Both the position numbers and the translations under genes were made by a program. Below, one piece after another: positions 5,155 to 5,217 of a stretch of DNA of 5,217 bases. The notes below the pieces were generated by a model. That model had not been told where the DNA came from. It saw only the letters and a program-made list of their open reading frames with translations, and ran no database searches. Within the stretch, counting starts at the first letter, position 1. Every line of letters begins with the position of its first letter. The stretch is from Clostridia bacterium (GTDB lineage Bacteria; Bacillota; Clostridia; Christensenellales; Borkfalkiaceae): assembly GCA_029052615.1 (NCBI GenBank), contig JAIDIR010000223.1, positions 1 through 5,217 of the forward strand, written 5' to 3'.

Positions 5155-5217
5155 AAAATTAGTATTATCAAATTTTTTTTCATTATTCTTGCTAAGCCGC
5201 GCCGCGTTGTGCTATAA
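5155..5217 (-). other. Upstream region of the DUF421 gene; weak possible -10 box
   Basis: This AT-rich stretch contains an A8 run on the minus strand, then TTTGATAATACTAATTTT directly before the ATG. GATAAT resembles a -10 hexamer only 9 nt from the start codon, which would put transcription initiation at or within about 3 nt of the ATG. No convincing -35 box lies at proper spacing. GCGGCGCGGC further upstream could belong to an element outside the window. No gene is seen here. Confidence 0.3.

Overview
The window looks like a chromosomal segment of a Firmicute, most likely an anaerobic clostridial-type bacterium of moderate GC content. The grounds are a T-box leader in front of pheST, strong AGGTG-type ribosome binding sites, Firmicutes-style PheS with a Cys4 knuckle, and a DUF421 plus DUF4363 membrane-protein pair. 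The species cannot be named from the sequence. Every gene I can support lies on the minus strand, so the biological order runs from high to low coordinates.

Region by region in the direction of transcription. From 5154 to 4112 there are two genes of unknown function that overlap by 7 nt: a DUF421/YetF-type membrane protein and a small DUF4363-type single-pass membrane protein. Directly behind them (4098-4070) is a perfect consensus housekeeping promoter. It drives a T-box riboswitch leader of about 380 nt with specifier codon UUC (Phe), a UGGU-bearing antiterminator and a competing intrinsic terminator. About 120 nt of repeat-like DNA follows, then pheS (3530-2508) and pheT (2496-82), translationally spaced by 11 nt, and a strong intrinsic terminator (64-30). 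PheS and PheT form the alpha2beta2 phenylalanyl-tRNA synthetase. Uncharged tRNA-Phe should bind the leader, stabilise the antiterminator and switch the operon on.

The most unusual feature is a pair of related 118-121 nt elements within the pheS control region, in opposite orientation. One sits inside the T-box between Stem II and Stem III, the other between the T-box terminator and the pheS ribosome binding site. They share short sequence blocks at matching spacing, and their terminal and internal inverted repeats differ in sequence but keep pairing in both copies (compensatory changes). That suggests a dispersed, structured repeat family that has entered a riboswitch-controlled leader twice. 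I do not recognise the family by name.
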